Assembly (NCBI GenBank): GCA_903870245.1
Contig: CAIQCB010000009.1
Coordinates: 22,334 to 86,333, forward strand
Direction of reading: 5' to 3'
Source: an uncultured Methylocystaceae bacterium
GTDB lineage: Bacteria; Pseudomonadota; Alphaproteobacteria; Rhizobiales; Beijerinckiaceae
DNA length: 64,000 nucleotides
A model generated the notes under the pieces. The model saw nothing but the letters and a program-made list of their open reading frames with translations, was not told where the DNA came from and did no database searches. Below, piece after piece: positions 62,172 to 64,000 of the stretch. Position 1 is the first letter of the stretch, and each line of letters starts with the position of its first letter. The position numbers and the translations under genes were made by a program.

Positions 62172-64000
62172 ATGAACCTCAGGATTACTCACCCGATTCA
62201 CGCAGGCTCTTCCCGCTTCTCCGCCCCCGGCGCCTTGCGCCCTGCCCGAGCGCCGGCAGATTCTATCCAGACGCTGTTGCGTTCAAGCGCGCTCGCCGGC
62301 GGCGTCATCGCCGGATTGATTGTCTTCACCAGCCCCGCCCATGCGCAATACGCCGCAGGCAATGGTTCGGCCACTTCGGCCGGCGCCATCGCCATCGGCG
62401 GCAACCTTGCCCCCAACGCCGTGGCGAACGCCGCGAACGCCATTGCGATCGGCACGAACGCTCAGGCGCTGGCGGCCAACGCCGCTGCAATAGGAACGAA
62501 TGCGCTGGCCAATGCGACAGGCGCTTTCGCCGCCGGTCTTGGCGCGCAGGCTATGGGGATCAACACCACGGCCTCGGGCGCGGGCGCCTATGCCGATAGC
62601 GCCCGATCGACAGCGATTGGCAACGGTTCGAGAGCATCTTTTGGCAATAATGCGACTGCGCTGGGCTCCCAGGCGAACGCCTATGGATTGTCGACAACGG
62701 CGATTGGCGATAGCTCGCTGGCAAATGGGTTTTACGCCTCGGCCCTGGGCAATCTGACGACCGCCTCGGGGACATATGCGACCTCAATTGGCTCATGGAG
62801 CGGCGCCAACGGCGCATTTGCGAGCGCGTTCGGCGCATTAGCCAACGCCACCGGCGCATCGGCGACGGCTTCGGGCAACGGATCGCGGGCGCTGGCGGCC
62901 AACGCCGCCGCCTTCGGCGCCAATGCGCTGGCGAATGCGACAGGCGCTTTCGCCGCCGGTTTGGGCGCGCAGGCGCTGGGGATCAATTCGGTCGCCTCTG
63001 GCGCGGGCGCTCTGGCCAATGGAGTGGGCGCGACGGCGATGGGCAATGCGGCCAACGCCACCGGCGCATCGGCGACGGCTTCGGGCAACGGATCGCGGGC
63101 GCTGGCGGCCAACGCCGCCGCTTTCGGCGCCAATGCGCTGGCGAATGCGACAGGCGCTTTCGCCGCCGGTTTGGGCGCGCAGGCGCTAGGGATCAGTTCG
63201 ACGGCCTCGGGACCGGGCGCGCTGGCCAATGGCGCTGGCGCGACGGCTGTGGGCAGTCTCGCAAGGGTTTCCAGTGATAGCGCAACCGCAGTAGGCGTTT
63301 CCGCAAATGCTTCCGCCCTATCGTCGACGGCGATCGGCGACAGTTCTTTGGCCCAGAGCACATTTGCATTCGCCGGGGGCTTCCAGGCGAACGCCCTTGG
63401 CTCATACGCGACCGCGCTGGGCGGAGCCAGCCTCGCCAGCGGTCAATTCTCGACCGCCCTGGGCGCCTTATCCATCGCCAATGGCTCATCTGCATCCGCC
63501 GTGGGGTTCCAGGCCAACGCCACCGGCGCATCGGCGACGGCTTCGGGCAACGGATCGCGGGCGCTGGCGGCCAACGCCGCCGCTTTCGGCGCCAATGCGC
63601 TGGCGAATGCGACAGGCGCTTTCGCCGCCGGTTTGGGCGCTCAGGCGCTGGGGATCAACTCTGTGGCTTCGGGCGCGGGCGCGACCGCCAATGGCGCCAA
63701 CGCCGCCGCCTTCGGCGCTAATGCGCTGGCGAATGCGACAGGCGCTTTCGCCGCCGGTCTGGGCGCGCAGGCGCTGGGGATCAATTCGACGGCTTCGGGC
63801 GCCAATGCGCGGGCGCAGGCGGCCAACGCCGCCGCTTTCGGCGCCAATGCGCGAGCCAATGCGACGGGCGCTTTCGCCGCCGGTGTTGGCGCCCAGGCTC
63901 AGCAAGCCGATTCGTCGGCCGTGGGCACGGGTGCGCTCGCCTCTGGAACCAGATCGGTCGCTGTAGGCGCAAACGCTACTGCCGGCGCTGGCGAAAACAC
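62172..64000 (+). CDS. YadA-type trimeric autotransporter adhesin (N-terminal part, cut by window edge)
   Basis: The frame from ATG 62172 (GGAG seven bases upstream) stays open for 609 codons to the right edge; I translated it by hand. It has a long signal peptide (about 60 residues, ending LIVFTSPAHA), then YadA-head/Hep_Hag-like repeats of the form A-x-A-x-G-x-x-A, such as AIGTNAQALAANAAAIG and ATGAFAAGLGAQALGINS. Expected to be surface exposed, trimeric and anchored by a C-terminal barrel outside the window. Almost the whole chain is Ala, Gly, Asn, Ser and Thr. Confidence 0.9.
   Translation, partial: MNLRITHPIHAGSSRFSAPGALRPARAPADSIQTLLRSSALAGGVIAGLIVFTSPAHAQYAAGNGSATSAGAIAIGGNLAPNAVANAANAIAIGTNAQALAANAAAIGTNALANATGAFAAGLGAQAMGINTTASGAGAYADSARSTAIGNGSRASFGNNATALGSQANAYGLSTTAIGDSSLANGFYASALGNLTTASGTYATSIGSWSGANGAFASAFGALANATGASATASGNGSRALAANAAAFGANALANATGAFAAGLGAQALGINSVASGAGALANGVGATAMGNAANATGASATASGNGSRALAANAAAFGANALANATGAFAAGLGAQALGISSTASGPGALANGAGATAVGSLARVSSDSATAVGVSANASALSSTAIGDSSLAQSTFAFAGGFQANALGSYATALGGASLASGQFSTALGALSIANGSSASAVGFQANATGASATASGNGSRALAANAAAFGANALANATGAFAAGLGAQALGINSVASGAGATANGANAAAFGANALANATGAFAAGLGAQALGINSTASGANARAQAANAAAFGANARANATGAFAAGVGAQAQQADSSAVGTGALASGTRSVAVGANATAGAGEN
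62841..62990 (+). repeat. 150-bp internal repeat, copy A
   Basis: Begins GCCAACGCCACCGGCGCATC and ends GGGGATCAATTCG. Near-identical to the copies at 63051-63200 and 63513-63662, all in the same reading frame. Confidence 0.9.
63051..63200 (+). repeat. 150-bp internal repeat, copy B
   Basis: Differs from copy A at only a few bases (for example GCTAGGGATCAG for GCTGGGGATCAA). It starts 210 bp after copy A. Confidence 0.9.
63513..63662 (+). repeat. 150-bp internal repeat, copy C
   Basis: Starts 462 bp after copy B. Shorter, more diverged partial copies of the second half follow at about 63693-63790 and 63816-63900, and one precedes at about 62475-62590. Confidence 0.9.

Noticed and set aside
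61933..62175. 80-codon frame overlapping the autotransporter start by ATGA
   Set aside because: No ribosome-binding site and sequence unlike a folded or exported protein.
62732..63361. Minus-strand 209-codon Ala/Pro-rich frame in the autotransporter
   Set aside because: Mirror of the repetitive Ala/Gly codons on the plus strand.

Overview
The window reads as a stretch of an alphaproteobacterial chromosome (Hyphomicrobiales-like; a Methylocystaceae/Beijerinckiaceae-type genome would fit, but that is inference). Pointers to the group are the lptG <> pepA divergence with holC downstream, HdaA, the ppk-ppx pair, an Omp25/31-type porin, a PodJ-like Sel1 protein and a TadG-type protein. No organism-defining gene such as an rRNA or a methane monooxygenase is present.

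Layout. (1) 1-13.3 kb, GC-rich core: lptG (cut by the left edge), pepA, a solitary DNA methyltransferase wedged in front of holC, a polyamine-type ABC transporter (ATPase plus two permeases, no binding protein) coupled to holC, a PerM-type permease, hdaA, ppk and ppx. (2) 13.3-24 kb, accessory and lower in GC: three small secreted Cys-rich paralogues, a Sel1 protein, two outer-membrane barrel proteins, an OmpR-type regulator without its phospho-acceptor Asp, a mini SWIM zinc-finger protein and a Tat-exported amidohydrolase. (3) 24-36.3 kb: a type II secretion system split into several units on both strands (gspL-M-C, gspE-F-H-I-J, gspO, gspD, gspG-K). (4) 36.3-42.9 kb: two multicopper oxidases flanking a SCO1/cytochrome c fusion, plus small exported proteins. 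(5) 43-48.8 kb: a PodJ-like protein, an AmpG-like MFS permease with an apparent CTG start and small exported or membrane proteins. (6) 48.8-56 kb: an AT-rich, decayed stretch with two tRNA-Ser genes and tRNA-Gly. It holds a CoiA-like gene broken by an amber codon, small stress-type proteins, a DUF2493/SLOG protein, a LuxR-type regulator with a degenerate receiver, an Ala-rich coiled coil and a decayed gene beside tRNA-Gly. (7) 56.4-62 kb: a DJ-1/PfpI protein, a VanZ-like protein, the rplM-rpsI operon and a TadG-type von Willebrand protein with a Cys-rich insertion. (8) 62.2 kb to the right edge: the start of a YadA-type trimeric autotransporter built of near-identical 150-bp repeats.

Working together: the most coherent accessory unit is the type II secretion system and the adjacent exported copper oxidase cluster. 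Secretion of an oxidase by this system is a reasonable but unproven hypothesis. No CRISPR array, intact prophage, integrase or complete insertion sequence was recognised. All statements on base composition are by eye.
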